Positions 53,762 to 63,978 of a stretch of DNA of 64,000 bases are shown piece by piece. The notes below the pieces were generated by a model, which made no database searches, was not told where the DNA came from, and saw nothing but the letters and a program-made list of their open reading frames with translations. Origin of the DNA: Blastobasis lacticolella (Eukaryota; Arthropoda; Insecta; Lepidoptera; Blastobasidae); assembly GCA_905147135.1 (NCBI GenBank), contig LR990048.1, positions 18,212,563-18,276,562 on the forward strand, read 5' to 3'. Position 1 is the first letter of the stretch. Each line of letters opens with the position of its first letter. A program made the position numbers and the translations under genes.

Positions 53762-54265
53762 TACTGAATATCTCTGGGATGGATCAGCCAAATACCAACT
53801 GGCCGCTTTGGATTCGGTAGAAAAACGTGCAAAGAAGATAATTTGTGATCCGCAATTAATTAAGGCTAAGCTGCAGAGCCTCGAGCATCGGCGTAGGGTT
53901 GCGTGTCTGTCGGTATTCTATAGGTTGCATTTCGGAGAGTGTGCGAAATAGTTGCACGACCTCATTCCGCCGGCCCCTTTCCGCCATCGGGAAACGCGAT
54001 CCGGGCGAGCGCTTCATCCTTATGTCGTGGATCTTCCAGCTGCCCGCACGAGCCGCTTTGGTTCAACCTTTATAATGCGAACGGCTAAGGAATGGAACGC
54101 GTTGCCTGCAAGTGTGTTCCCTGATCACTATAATCTGGACGCCTTCAAGGCTAGAGTGAATAGGCTGTTCCTAGACAGGCATGCTCCATCTTCGACCGCA
54201 TCGTCACTTACCACCGGGTGAGACGGCGGTCAAATGCCTGGATATTCTAAAATTTAAAAAAAAAA
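53762..54265 (+). pseudogene. LINE-G, best C-terminal copy
   Basis: The polymerase C-terminus in one frame reads ..YLWDGSAKYQLAALDSVEKR.., ..LQSLEHRRRVACLSVFYRLH.., ..[20 protein letters not shown].., ..[20 protein letters not shown].., ..[12 protein letters not shown]... One TAG at 53949-53951 interrupts it. The frame then stays open to TGA at 54219. The 3' region CACCGGGTGAGACGGCGGTC ends with an A-rich tail to about 54275. It is a 5'-truncated Jockey-type element, the reference for fragments at 2.1, 22.5, 32.1, 52.4 and 53.5 kb. Confidence 0.85.
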
Positions 54266-54275
54266 AGAAAAAAAA

Positions 54276-54639
54276 TTAATTCCGAAAATCAAAATTGAAA
54301 ATTTCCGTTCGCAACGCAAATTTAAGGTCAACACTGCGAGCTGACTATATACTATAAGCTTAACAATGACACTAGATTCGTGGACCTCTAGGTTACGGTC
54401 CAGTTTTCTGACTTGATACTCAATGTCATTTTAAAGACGTTTAACGTCAAAAACATCCAGCCCAATTTGATCTTACCCAGACTAACTTCACGGCTTTCCC
54501 AGAACTGGAATTCGATTAGCTTCAACTCCGCAAACTCATATTACAAGGAGCGTGGACCAAAGTTTAGTTCTTCAAGGCCCCAAGCGTGTTTGCGAACAGA
54601 TGAAGGATCGTACCAACGTCTCAGTTGTAGATTAGCCGA
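54276..54639. other. Nothing recognised
   Basis: ORF 54413-54664 runs into SINE-B and is not supported. Confidence 0.3.
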
Positions 54640-54880
54640 CGACCTGAGTGTTTCAGTTGGTTAACATGATGGTCTGCCAATCAGACCACTCCCGGGTTCG
54701 ATTGCCGGCCAAGCAGAATTTGAAATGATTCATTTTAATTTCTGTTACGGGTCTGGGTGTAATATTTATAATAAGTACTTAAATATAAAAAAAGTATATG
54801 AGTAGGTAGTTTCTCAGTTATCTATCACTCAAGCTTTGCTTACTTTGGGGCTCGATCGCGCTATGTGAATTTGTCCAAGC
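54640..54880 (+). mobile_element. SINE-B copy, full length
   Basis: CGACCTGAGTGTTTCAGTTG, GGTTCGATTGCCGGCC, TTACGGGTCTGGGTGTAATA, CAAGCTTTGCTTACTTTGGG, ending TGTGAATTTGTCCAAGC. Confidence 0.85.
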
Positions 54881-55144
54881 AAAAAGAAGCTAGGCAAAAA
54901 TAAGGGGTGTTATAAGTTTAATATGTGTCTGAGGATCTGTATATCTATTAATGTGTGAATGCGTATGTAGGTCTGTGTCAACGTGGCTCCGATCCATACT
55001 CTCATACATCCTCTGTTTGAAAGCTTCGTTTCATTAAAATCGGTTTAGTAGTTTAGAAACTATAGTATAATGGAAACTTGGTTATCCCACAAATACACGC
55101 TGACATCCATGTATTCCAAAAATTAACGGGACAATATAAATTAC
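54881..55144 (+). mobile_element. Helitron-like phrase
   Basis: 54930-55075 contains GTGTCAACGTGGCTCCGATC and TTTCATTAAAATCGGTTTAG..TAGTTTAGAAAC. Similar phrases occur at 23880 and 52180. Low certainty. Confidence 0.35.
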
Positions 55145-55145
55145 C

Positions 55146-55350
55146 GTGTAGTGACCAGCAAAGTAAAATAGCATCAACCCCTTACACTCGTTGGTGGGCG
55201 ACCAATGTCTTTCTATTGTTATATTTATAATACTGCGATCCCCAACCCTCCTGCCAAGTGTGGAAATTATGGCAATAACCTCACCTTTCGTGGGAGAGCC
55301 CCTAAAGCCTGTAGTGAACTGTTTTGGGCTGTGATGGTGATGATGTTAAA
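55146..55350 (+). mobile_element. SINE-C copy
   Basis: Degenerate start CCGTGTAGTGACCAGCA, then ACCCCTTACACTCGTTGGTG, AATACTGCGATCCCCAACCC and AGTGAACTGTTTTGGGCTGT, tail GATGGTGATGATG. About 35 bp (the CTCCGTAGTCTGG block) are deleted. Confidence 0.75.
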
Positions 55351-57009
55351 TTCCGTCCTTTGTGATTCGTGATCTTCCATAATTACACACTATTCCCGAA
55401 AACTAAATCGAAAAACTCAAAGAGGAAATATTTGTATTTTTGTTTATAATCATTAATTTTAAAACCACTGGTCCGTATTTAAAAATTATTTCACTAATAG
55501 GATGCTATATTATTCCCAAGTGTCCCGCGGGAAAGTTGAATGTTTACAGAGATCCGAACCGATCCGCACGGGCGAAAGCCGAATTTATAACAACAAATTA
55601 CGCTAAAATATTTTTTATCTAAATAATAAAACTACTACCATTATTGATGTGCTCCCAACTCTTTATTAGTGTTGCTAATGCCGTATACAGTTTATCGATG
55701 GTAGGAAAATTATCGATAACACAGCGCTGAAGTTCTCCTGTTTTTCCTGATAGTACCTACCTTTACTCGTCAACATAAACGCTCTCTATTGAAGGTTATC
55801 AATAATACTATAACCTTTTTTTACAAGTTGCAAACACCACGATTACCTCGACACTTTAACCTTAAACCCTTGAACATGACTCGATATAACTCTGTAACAT
55901 AAAATTGATTACAGTAGAAACATTTAGTTGATAGTTAACAGTTCGGCCATTTTAATGATTGAAAGAGATATTTAACGTCCCACTGAATTAAGAAATTTTG
56001 CGATTAAGTTGAGCTTAATCAAATAATGAACAATAGCGTAACAAGGAACTAACATGTAAATTTAACTACTGAAGAAATTAAATACTTACTTCCTTTAAGT
56101 TAAGGTCAACCACCTCAACGATCAACGAACCATCGACCGTTGCCCAGCACTAGTGTCCGTTACATTGCTCGTTTTGTTACATGCCCGTTCCTTGGACGTC
56201 AAGTGGAAGGCGCTTTGGATTGCGGGAATCCCCGCTCGCAATAAGGGGCGGCTTCCCACGAGTCGACAGATTAATGAACTGTCCCGGGAAAGGGGCCATT
56301 AATTTATTTGCAGGGCAATTGTCTCTTACAGCTGGGTTTTCTTTTTGTAGTTTTTAAAGTAATCTTTTTGAAATGTTACTTCCTCTAAGTCTAAAGTTGC
56401 GTTTCGTGTTCTCACAGTGTTGGTTGGCTGGTAAGTGGACACACTGCGTACAATACGGTTCTGTTATTTGTCAATTGCGTTCATTTTGACGGACGTATTA
56501 TGATGATAACGATCTTAAGTATGAAAATACAGGAACCCTGTGCGTTTGCGCGTAACGTAGGACCTCATAGTATGTAATGTTTCGGAATAAGAAACTAAAA
56601 CAGAGGAAGTAAGTGGATGCACCTTTGCTTAAAATACTTACTACGGAAACCGGTCGTCCTTGGGCTCATAGGCAATAAAAAAATTAATAGAGAGATGATA
56701 AACCATCAAAATCATTATTAAAATTACAAAAGGCTTTTGTATTGCAGTGAAGTATTTTATAATTGATTTTTGGCGCCAAAAATTGTACCGGAGTACTACA
56801 TTGACATTTTCGCCCGGAACTTCAGACAGGAGGTACGACGTCATCAATTTGTGGTGTCTACATCAATGTCAGATTAAAGTAAGAACTCGTTTAGATAAAA
56901 CTTTAGAGATTATCCAAGCATATACCTGAGAGCCGGAGCTGGAAGAAAAACTAACAGATGTACAGTCGAGTGGACGTGAAAAGAGATAGGCGGGGCACAG
57001 GGTTGGATT
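55351..57009. other. Mostly unassigned, with a U1 repeat
   Basis: 56432-56515 matches 3290-3365 in reverse (U1). ORFs 55440-55622, 56641-56847 and 56747-56929 have no domains. A GC-richer patch at 56180-56300 has a weak inverted repeat (ATTGCGGG / CGCTCGCAAT). Confidence 0.3.
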
Positions 57010-57110
57010 TTTATTAATTTTTTTATTTGCCGTTTATTGTGCACAGGAAATACATAGCGAATAACAGGCAAAGTAATAAATGGCACAACAGGTGCTACTT
57101 ATTACTTATT
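57010..57110 (-). mobile_element. LINE 3' end
   Basis: Shares GTTTATTGTGCACAGGAAAT, ACATAG and GAATAACAGGCAAAGTAATA with 17768-17897, about 85 bp, same orientation. Confidence 0.7.
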
Positions 57111-57630
57111 ATTTTGTGTACTCTAGGAGAGGACAGAAGAGCAAGCGAGTCATAAAAATTTCTACATGTTAATAATATACAATAAAGCAGATAAATCGAA
57201 AAAATAATACATCATTTTCCGCTATATGGCGTTGTTTTGTGACTTTATTATTATTCAGAAACATCAAACCCTTCAAAGAATGTATGTAAAAGGTTACATA
57301 AAATTTGTATGAAAAATGTAGGTACCACTTTAAACAATGTTATTTCTATTAACATTCATTCATGTGGTATAAATCTACAATGACAAAAGTAAAAATTACA
57401 TTCAACTGCATGAAAATCCCGACTCAATAATGGCACACATTTTTACTTTTCCTATAATCATTTTCCCAAGCCTCCAATCCCACCGCAGTCCAGGCCTGTA
57501 CCATATGATATTTTTAAGCTGATTTCGAGTGAAAAGGCTCGGGCGCGAACCTTTAATGCGTAATGGGATTGAAATACCGGAGCGAAGCGTCCACAAGGTT
57601 AAATCCAATTAATTTTCATAATTTCCGAAC
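57111..57630. other. Mostly unassigned
   Basis: 57265-57330 resembles 41925-41990 (a shared repeat of unknown type). ORF 57402-57608 has no domain. Confidence 0.3.
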
Positions 57631-58357
57631 AGTGTTGTAAAAAACTCGAGTCCGTGAGTCTGAAACTATAAACTTGACACAATTTTGCAGGGCTCAGTGA
57701 CCTTAACACTCACGAGTCTAGAGCCGAGGCGAGCGCGAGGCATCACTCGAGTCGTAAACAAAACTTGAATGTACAAAATCGAGTTGTAAAATTTGATTCG
57801 AATTTAGTAATTTTCAGTCTCTCCAGAACTGTAAGACTAATTATGACACCACAGCAAATTATACCATTTAGCACACCATAGTTAACACACCATACCATGC
57901 AGATCCCGAATCCCATGGGATACGTGGGAAATAGGTCCTGAATCTGTCGGTATCAGGAAAGAGACCCCATGGGCGATCCAAGAAGCGATGGATTGACATC
58001 GCCAAGTCGAATGCGAGTGCCAACGACTTACGACGAGAGGATGCCGAAGACCGGGCGAAGTGGAGAAGAATGAGTAAGAAAGCGAACCCTGGCAGAGACC
58101 GGGATAAGGGCTAGGACGATGATGATGAAGGTTAACACACCACACCAAATCACCGCTCAGTAGATATTTATAGAATCGAGCGTAACTTATTAAAGGAACA
58201 AACTCGAACGCTCATTAAACTCGAGTACAAAACTCAAACTCGAGTCTATTACCGGCGGAAATTCGATGCCTTCATAATACATCGCGCAGTAAAGTCTCTG
58301 CCACATTGAGTCGAGTCCTAAAATATACAGTCCCGGTCTCGAGTTTTTTACAACACT
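57631..58357. mobile_element. TIR element, 727 bp, with a nested RTE insertion
   Basis: The ends AGTGTTGTAAAAAACTCGAG and CTCGAGTTTTTTACAACACT are perfect complements, with looser pairing inside. CTCGAGT motifs recur in the interior. The RTE-D fragment at 57898-58130 is inserted within, so the element itself is about 475 bp. No transposase frame. Target duplication not evident. Confidence 0.75.
57881..58147 (+). mobile_element. RTE-D insertion with 17-bp target duplication
   Basis: GTTAACACACCA(T/C)ACCA lies at 57881-57897 and 58131-58147. The insert 57898-58130 encodes the RTE polymerase C-terminus in one frame (..GRSKKRWIDIAKSNASANDL.., ..REDAEDRAKWRRMSKKANPG..). This ends in TAG, followed by GACGATGATGATGAAG. 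The frame is intact over its last 60 or so codons. It is a 5'-truncated copy inserted after the host TIR element. Confidence 0.85.
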
Positions 58358-58959
58358 ATTCTAAAGGACCATCATTTTTAACATCCTATATGTCGGTAAA
58401 GGGCTTCCACACAACTTGCTTCGAACAGCGTCGGCTCTCTTTTCAGGAATAACTTGAAAGAGATTAACGCTATCATACATAGGTATCTACTCATTAAGTT
58501 AGTACATAATGTAAGGGTAGGCGGAGACCACATTGTTCCGCTTGCTTGGTTTGACAGGCCGCAGACTCAATCGTGTCCAAAAGGATTTTAAAACATGTGT
58601 GCGAGGTTTAGGTATAATTATGGTCTCAACCGTGTTTGAAATTATTTTTAGGTATTATGCGTAAAGATTGGTCTGTGGTTCGACCGCTGTCAAGTAGGAG
58701 GTGCTTTGTTTGGGTCTAACAACTTAAATTGGATTTCGTGCAAGAAAGTTATCTTTTCACTACAGTATTACCGCGAAACTGAAGAAAAACCATCGCTCCA
58801 TCGTTTTTACAAAAAAATTGTGCGTGATCACACGGATTGGAGAAGAAAAAGCGAAAGAACTTGGTACGAACATACATATCTACAACTATAAACATAGCAA
58901 AATAACCTCAAACATAGGCAACAAATTCACGTCATTGTGAATGAAGGAGTGAACGATTC
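58358..58959. other. Nothing recognised
   Basis: ORF 58706-58891 is basic, with no recognised domain. Confidence 0.3.
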
Positions 58960-59037
58960 CGGTCAGTAACGCCAAGGACAAATAAAAACAAAACCCAAAG
59001 ACCCACCATTGTTTGTGTTTCTATTTTCTAAACAGAA

Positions 59038-59799
59038 ATGGACCCTCAAACAAAATTAATCTTAGAAAAAATGGAAGAGATGAGAAAGGAGTTCTACAAG
59101 CATACGGAGACAATCACTGAAAATTTTAATAAAAGTTTAGCAATTACCCTCGAAGAAAAACTGCATCCGATTGTAGAAGAGAACAAAATACTGAAATAAG
59201 AAATTACAACATTACAGTCTAAGGTACAAACTTTAGAAAGGGAATCACGCATGAATAACATCATATTATACGGCGTAGCAGAAACTGAGCAAGATTACAA
59301 CGGGCTGAACCTGAAAGTCTTAGAAATACTCAACGAAATAAGCGAAAAATCGAAAATGCAAGAATGGGACCAGTGGGAGATCAGCAATATACTTCGACTT
59401 GGGAAAAAAGAAGTAAACAAGACAAGGCCAATACTCTTAACCCTGACATTGGCCTGGAGGAAAATCGAACAACTGAAAAATTACAAACACCTACCCAAAA
59501 ATATTAACATATCAGAAGATTTCGCGAAAGATGTTATAAAGAAAAGAAAAGAGTTGAAGTGCCAAAAGGAGGAGGCAGAAAAAAGAGGGAAAGTGGCATT
59601 CATTCGATATAATAAGCTTATAATGAAAGACCGAAGACAGGACGATGACCACAAGAGGAAAAGATCTCCAACAAAATCACCGCCGGAGTCGGGAAACAAA
59701 GAAAGGAGGGAGCAAGCGCCAAAGAAGATTAACAAAACAAACAATATAAACCACTATCGCACTAGTGCCAACCCTCCATCAACAACAAACAAAGAATAG
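59038..59799 (+). pseudogene. ORF1 protein, one internal stop
   Basis: ATG at 59038 opens a 253-codon frame broken only by TAA at 59197-59199. Without the stop it would run to TAG at 59797. Residues about 1-70 are E/K/L-rich with heptad spacing, a likely coiled coil. Residues about 72-160 (..NNIILYGVAETE.., ..SNILRLGKKEVNKTRPILLT..) resemble the RNA-binding-fold region of L1-type ORF1 proteins. They are followed by a basic stretch (..KKRKELKCQKEEAEKRGKVA..) and a K/R/S/P-rich tail. It would bind element RNA. Confidence 0.65.
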
Positions 59800-59934
59800 C
59801 AATTAAAACAAGAATCACCACAGAACCCTAACCTTAATGTCTCCCACCACGGCTGGTCCCCGCGGGAGAACTAGACCGCCACCCTCTACCAAACAACCAA
59901 AACCATAAAAATTTGAACCTTAAACACGAGAACC

Positions 59935-60764
59935 CTTCGAACGGAAGAAAGCCTGTTAGAGTTAGAAAAAGCGATTAAAAGGCATTAATCTGGATATCCT
60001 GGGTATAAGTGAGCTAAGAAGACTAGGAGAAAAAAATTGAGGAACGTAAGGACTACTTACTATTACACAGAGGAGAAATAGCAGGTCAAAGAGGTGTAGG
60101 ATTCCTAATTAAACAATCAATGAAACAACACATCCAAGAGCTTATTGGAATTTCTGATCGTGTAGCAGTACTGAATATGGATATGCCAGGTTATACAAAA
60201 TTGTGGTCAATAATTCACATATATGCGCCAACTGAGCAAGCACCAAAGACAGAAATCAAAGCTTTCTACAACGAACTCTCTGAAACAATTATGAAGTATT
60301 CACAAAACCACATTATACTTATGGGCGACTTCAATGCTCAAATTGGGGCAAAACAAAGCAAAGAAGAATATGTCTTGGGAAACTTTGGACAAGGTAAAAG
60401 AAGCCCAAATGGAGAACTGTTAGTCGAATTCCTACTTGATCATAACATAACTCTTCTCAACAGCTTGTATAAGGAAAACAAAAACAAAAAATGGACATGG
60501 ATCTCCCCTGATGGCAGCTACAAAAATGAGATAGACTACATATCTACGACCTATCCGAAAGCCTTCACAGACACGGCAGTGATGACAAATCTTAACTTCA
60601 ACACAAACCACCGCATGGTAAGAAGCTCCTTGAGAAATTATCCACCAAGAAACCTAGAAAATACAACACATGCATGTAATAAATACAGACATCAGGAGCA
60701 TCAAAGCTCAATAGTAGAATACAATCGTCTAAGAATTATTTACCGTCTAGACTTTTTGAAATAG
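59935..60764 (+). pseudogene. AP-type endonuclease domain, frameshifted
   Basis: The N-terminal part is in several frames (..LRTEESLLELEKAIK.., ..LDILGISELRRLGEK.., ..AGQRGVGFLIKQS..). From 60120 a single frame reads ..IILMGDFNAQIG.. (catalytic GDFN), ..NGELLVEFLLDHNITLLNSL.., ..KWTWISPDGSYKNEIDYIS.. and ..NFNTNHRMVRSS... The WTW.SPDG..N.IDY wording is typical of RTE-clade endonucleases. In the last motif the usual Asp before His is Asn (TNH instead of SDH). Such a domain nicks target DNA; this copy is inactive through frameshifts and that change. Confidence 0.75.
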
Positions 60765-60890
60765 ATTAAAACGAAATCTTGCAGTACAACTAATAAAGAT
60801 CGGGAGTGGGCTTTTCGTCAACTAATATCCATCGTACAACAATCAGAACCGCCAAAGAAAAAAATTGAAAATTCCTAACAAAAAGAAATG

Positions 60891-61167
60891 ATACCCCATC
60901 AAAAACATTTTAATGTAAAAATTCGCTCGTCAAGCCCCGTGACTCTCCCGCAAAATTATATGAGATCTAAGGTGGAGCCAAGTATGACGGTACTTTTTAA
61001 AAATAAATATTCTATACTGAAATATTATGATTAATATGCTTTATGCATCTATATCGCCTAGAACTTTATTTGTACAATATCTTTATAAATGAGATATTTA
61101 TAAAGATTTATTTCTGACTTGCACTAACACTTTTCCTTGGATATTTTCAACGATAATCTATATTGAA
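60891..61167. other. Spacer with a small hairpin
   Basis: ATCTTTATAAAT, GAGAT, ATTTATAAAGAT at 61079-61107. Otherwise AT-rich. Confidence 0.4.
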
Positions 61168-61345
61168 AAGGACTCATCATCATCAACATGATATCAGCCG
61201 AAAGACGTGTACTGCTGGGCATAGGCCTCCCATAGAGATCTTCACAAAGGCCGGTCCTGTGCCTTTCGCATCCAGTGATCTTATCTCCGATCTTTGCCAG
61301 GTCGGTCCACCTTGTCCACCCACGCTGCGTCTGGAACTGGATGGA
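61168..61345 (-). pseudogene. LINE-I C-terminus and 3' end
   Basis: On the plus strand CATCATCATCAACATGATAT, ACTGCTGGGCATAGGCCTCC and CCAGGTCGGTCCACCTTGTC are the well-known antisense phrases of a lepidopteran non-LTR polymerase C-terminus (..VGRPPTRWTDD.. region). The minus-strand frame is broken by indels. The tail (GATGATGATGA) lies at the left. Confidence 0.65.
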
Positions 61346-61349
61346 CTGT

Positions 61350-61918
61350 AGATGCTATATGCTCACACCTGCTTGCAAAAGCTTGTAGTGCTTAACCGGT
61401 CCAAGCGATACTTCACCCCAGGGCAGCGCCTGCTGCTATACAAGGCACAGGTGCGACCACATATGGAGTATTGTTCCCATCTTTGGGCCGGCGAAACTGC
61501 CGACCTGCTTTATCCTCTGGATTCCGTACAGAGCCCTGGCTAACCGAAGGGACTTTGGCTCCGTGTGTGTGTTCTATCGACTGTACAATGGGGAGTGTTC
61601 TGACGAACTTTTCGATCCGGTGCCCACAGCACAATTCCGCCATCGTACCACCCGCCGTGGGCTGGGTACTCATCTCCACTACGTAGATCCTTTGTTGGTC
61701 TCCACGCGAAAGTTTGAAAAAACTATTCTCGCTCGTACGATTCGGATGTGGAATAAGCTCCCAGCCACAGTGTTTCCTTTGGACTATGACATGGGATCGT
61801 TCAAGAGGGATTATTAGAGGTCTCTTCAGAGGCGGGCAACGCATTGGTGTTGCCCCCCATGATGTTGCTGATGTGGCCCGTTTGCCTGTTTGTCTGCCGT
61901 ATAACATAAAATATCTAA
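61350..61918 (+). pseudogene. LINE-H C-terminus and 3' tail
   Basis: Reads ..KRYFTPGQRLLLYKAQVRPH.., ..EYCSHLWAGETADLLYPLDS.., then a deletion. It continues in the frame 61563-61817 (..VCVFYRLYNGECSDELFDPV.., ..TTRRGLGTHLHYVDPLLVST.., ..TIRMWNKLPATVFPLDYDMG..), stop, and GGGCAACGCATTGGTGTTGC..GTTTGCCTGTTTGTCTGCCG with poly-A. Jockey-type. It supplies the tail used by the F-units and the 5S-derived SINE. Confidence 0.8.
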
Positions 61919-62390
61919 ACTATTTACAAGTCTAAGTTAAACAAATCAAATCATTTATTTGCTAAGGAATTCCTTTCTATTGATATTCACTTAACTTTCA
62001 TTGTGTACACATAGGTTTAAGAGATATAATGTAGTTCTTAGTGAAATGTTACTTAAATTAAGAATTATTATTATTATTTATTAAGTAAGAAGTTACAACA
62101 GTAGTTACATCAAAGTCGGTCTGTCGAACTGCTGCGCAGTTTTAGTACAGAACCTCAACGACAAGACACCAACACGTTAACTCGTTTTGTGAGCCTAATA
62201 AAATAAACATCTAAGACGCTTATTTTCACCGTCCACAAACCTTAGACTACAAACGGTTCAAGGAGAATCCCAACGTCTAGACAGTTTTCATTAAATATAA
62301 CAATACGAATCGAGAAGTGCTCGTTCAAGTGTCCTTTGATATATTAGTCGTAGACGTAGAAACCGTCAATATAGGCGTAGGTTTCTAGGT
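61919..62390. other. Nothing recognised
   Basis: AT-rich, with (ATT)n near 62068-62084. Confidence 0.3.
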
Positions 62391-62624
62391 AGGTTGTGTT
62401 TCTGCCGGTGAGTAAGGTTTCCAGTGATCCATGGGGTTGGGATTTGGGGAACCGTGGCTCTGGCAGTGGAGTCGCATTTGCCTTTTTGCTGCCAGAGCAA
62501 TGTGTTATAGAGGTGGGCAACGCATTGTCGATACACTTGGTGTTGCTAATGTCTATGGGCAGTGGTGACCACTTTTTATCAGGTGGCCCGCTTGCCTGTT
62601 TGCCTACCGTACGACATAAAAAAA
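62391..62624 (+). mobile_element. F-unit (SINE-like, LINE-H-type tail)
   Basis: Full-length match to 5889-6122. Contains a small hairpin CTCTGGCAG..CTGCCAGAG (62458-62500). It ends CCGCTTGCCTGTTTGCCTAC, CGTACGACATAAAAAAA. ORF 62396-62674 over it is not a gene. Confidence 0.7.
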
Positions 62625-63160
62625 GTATATATTACAGTTATAACACGTTTTTAGTTAGAACGCGTTTTCTCTAGTTAAACTGTTTTGTCCTAAATGCCTT
62701 CGTTACAAGTAGAGTTTACTGCCGCTCAAAAATGAATATCAGTTAAAACCAGTTCTAACTAGACAAAACGCGTTAAGTCAAAGCGATACAGTTGAAACTG
62801 TATCGAAAGTGGTTAAAGTTCCCAGACCCCCACAATTTTACGGGTAAAGAGGTCTGGGTCCAAGCGTTGTCATCGAAACTCTAATTCAGGAACGTCATTA
62901 ATGCATGTTTAGTGGTGCTGTCGAGTCGATAAGTAAATCAGGGTGCTTCCATAGCAGACAGTGCCGCGAAACATATGTAAACTGCGGCAGAGGCAGATTC
63001 GAAGGATGACATAGACCATGTGGGTACTTAAGGGTATGTTCCGGGTTTCCTACCGCGTACCTTTGTTGACGAGTAGCCCGATATTTCGACACAGTTGCAT
63101 GCATCATGGTCACGGGACGACTGATGTCAAAACATCATGTGGGTACTGATATGATAAAGG
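62625..63160. other. Mostly unassigned, with a short palindrome
   Basis: CGATACAGTT, GA, AACTGTATCG at 62784-62805. The phrase at 63045-63115 (CCTACCGCGTACCTTTGTTG) has a weak echo at 11660 and 33905. Confidence 0.35.
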
Positions 63161-63500
63161 TAGGGTTGCCAACTATAGAATATAGTATCCTACTGTTTTT
63201 CTTGTCCGCCTACTATTATTTAAAAAAATTAATATAGTAGGCGAAACTACTATATTTTTCAGCAAAGTCGTTTATCAGTATCACTTACCGGAAAACGCAA
63301 TGCATCCTGAAGTTTAATGTTAATAATTCAGATATAACTCAATTAAACACTATCCTGGACCAGCTAACTACTTACTGAAGATCAATATTACACTAAATAT
63401 ATTTTATTAAAAATACTATATATTTTCACTATCTACTTTATTTTTATGGCAACTAAATCCAAAAATACTATATTTGGTCTTAAAAAAAATCGCAACCCTA
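63161..63500. mobile_element. hAT-type MITE, 340 bp
   Basis: The ends TAGGGTTGCCAACTATA and ..TCGCAACCCTA are inverted, and inner ATATAGTAT-type motifs recur. The flanking octamers GATAAAGG and GTAAAAGG fit a decayed 8-bp duplication, as made by hAT transposases. AT-rich interior without a frame. Confidence 0.7.
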
Positions 63501-63974
63501 GTAAAAGGCGACTATGACTTACGTTATTCGCGGTATGGATGCGAATTAACGCCTGATATTTTATGGGTGTAAGTCACCGACAATGTATTGACATAATCTA
63601 ATGTTCAGAGAGCACGCAAATACCCACATACAGTATTCAGTACGCGCATTCCCAATCAAATTAGGGAACACGACGTCAATTGTTCTCTCACACTGAATCA
63701 ATATTCGTATCACGGACCGGAAAAAGTCAAACCAATCCAAACAAATACATCAGTAATCCGCAACGATGAGCAAAATTTTCATAATACAGCTATTTGCAGG
63801 GCCTCTTCGTACGCAATGTTTTAATGAGGGCCTGTCGGACGCACGGCGGCCTTTGATCTTTAGCTGTTAATTTAGAACGATAACAACCTCGATTTTCATT
63901 GACTAAAATGAATATTATTCAGCCAATTGGCTTCTCATTGTACACTTTTCATTACACAAATAACGTAAGCGTAG
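63501..63974. other. Nothing recognised
   Basis: No supported feature. Confidence 0.3.
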
Positions 63975-63978
63975 GAGA

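Larger units (their letters stand above)
58960..60890 (+). mobile_element. RTE-like element: ORF1 and endonuclease, RT missing
   Basis: Order: 5' region, ORF1 (59038-59799), intergenic part, then an AP-type endonuclease domain (about 59935-60764). Similarity stops near 60890 before any polymerase motif. LINE copies usually lose the 5' end, so loss of the 3' half points to a later deletion. The A-rich plus strand differs from the other LINEs here. Confidence 0.7.

Noticed and set aside
61163..61351. 62-codon plus-strand ORF
   Set aside because: It is the antisense of a LINE-I C-terminus.
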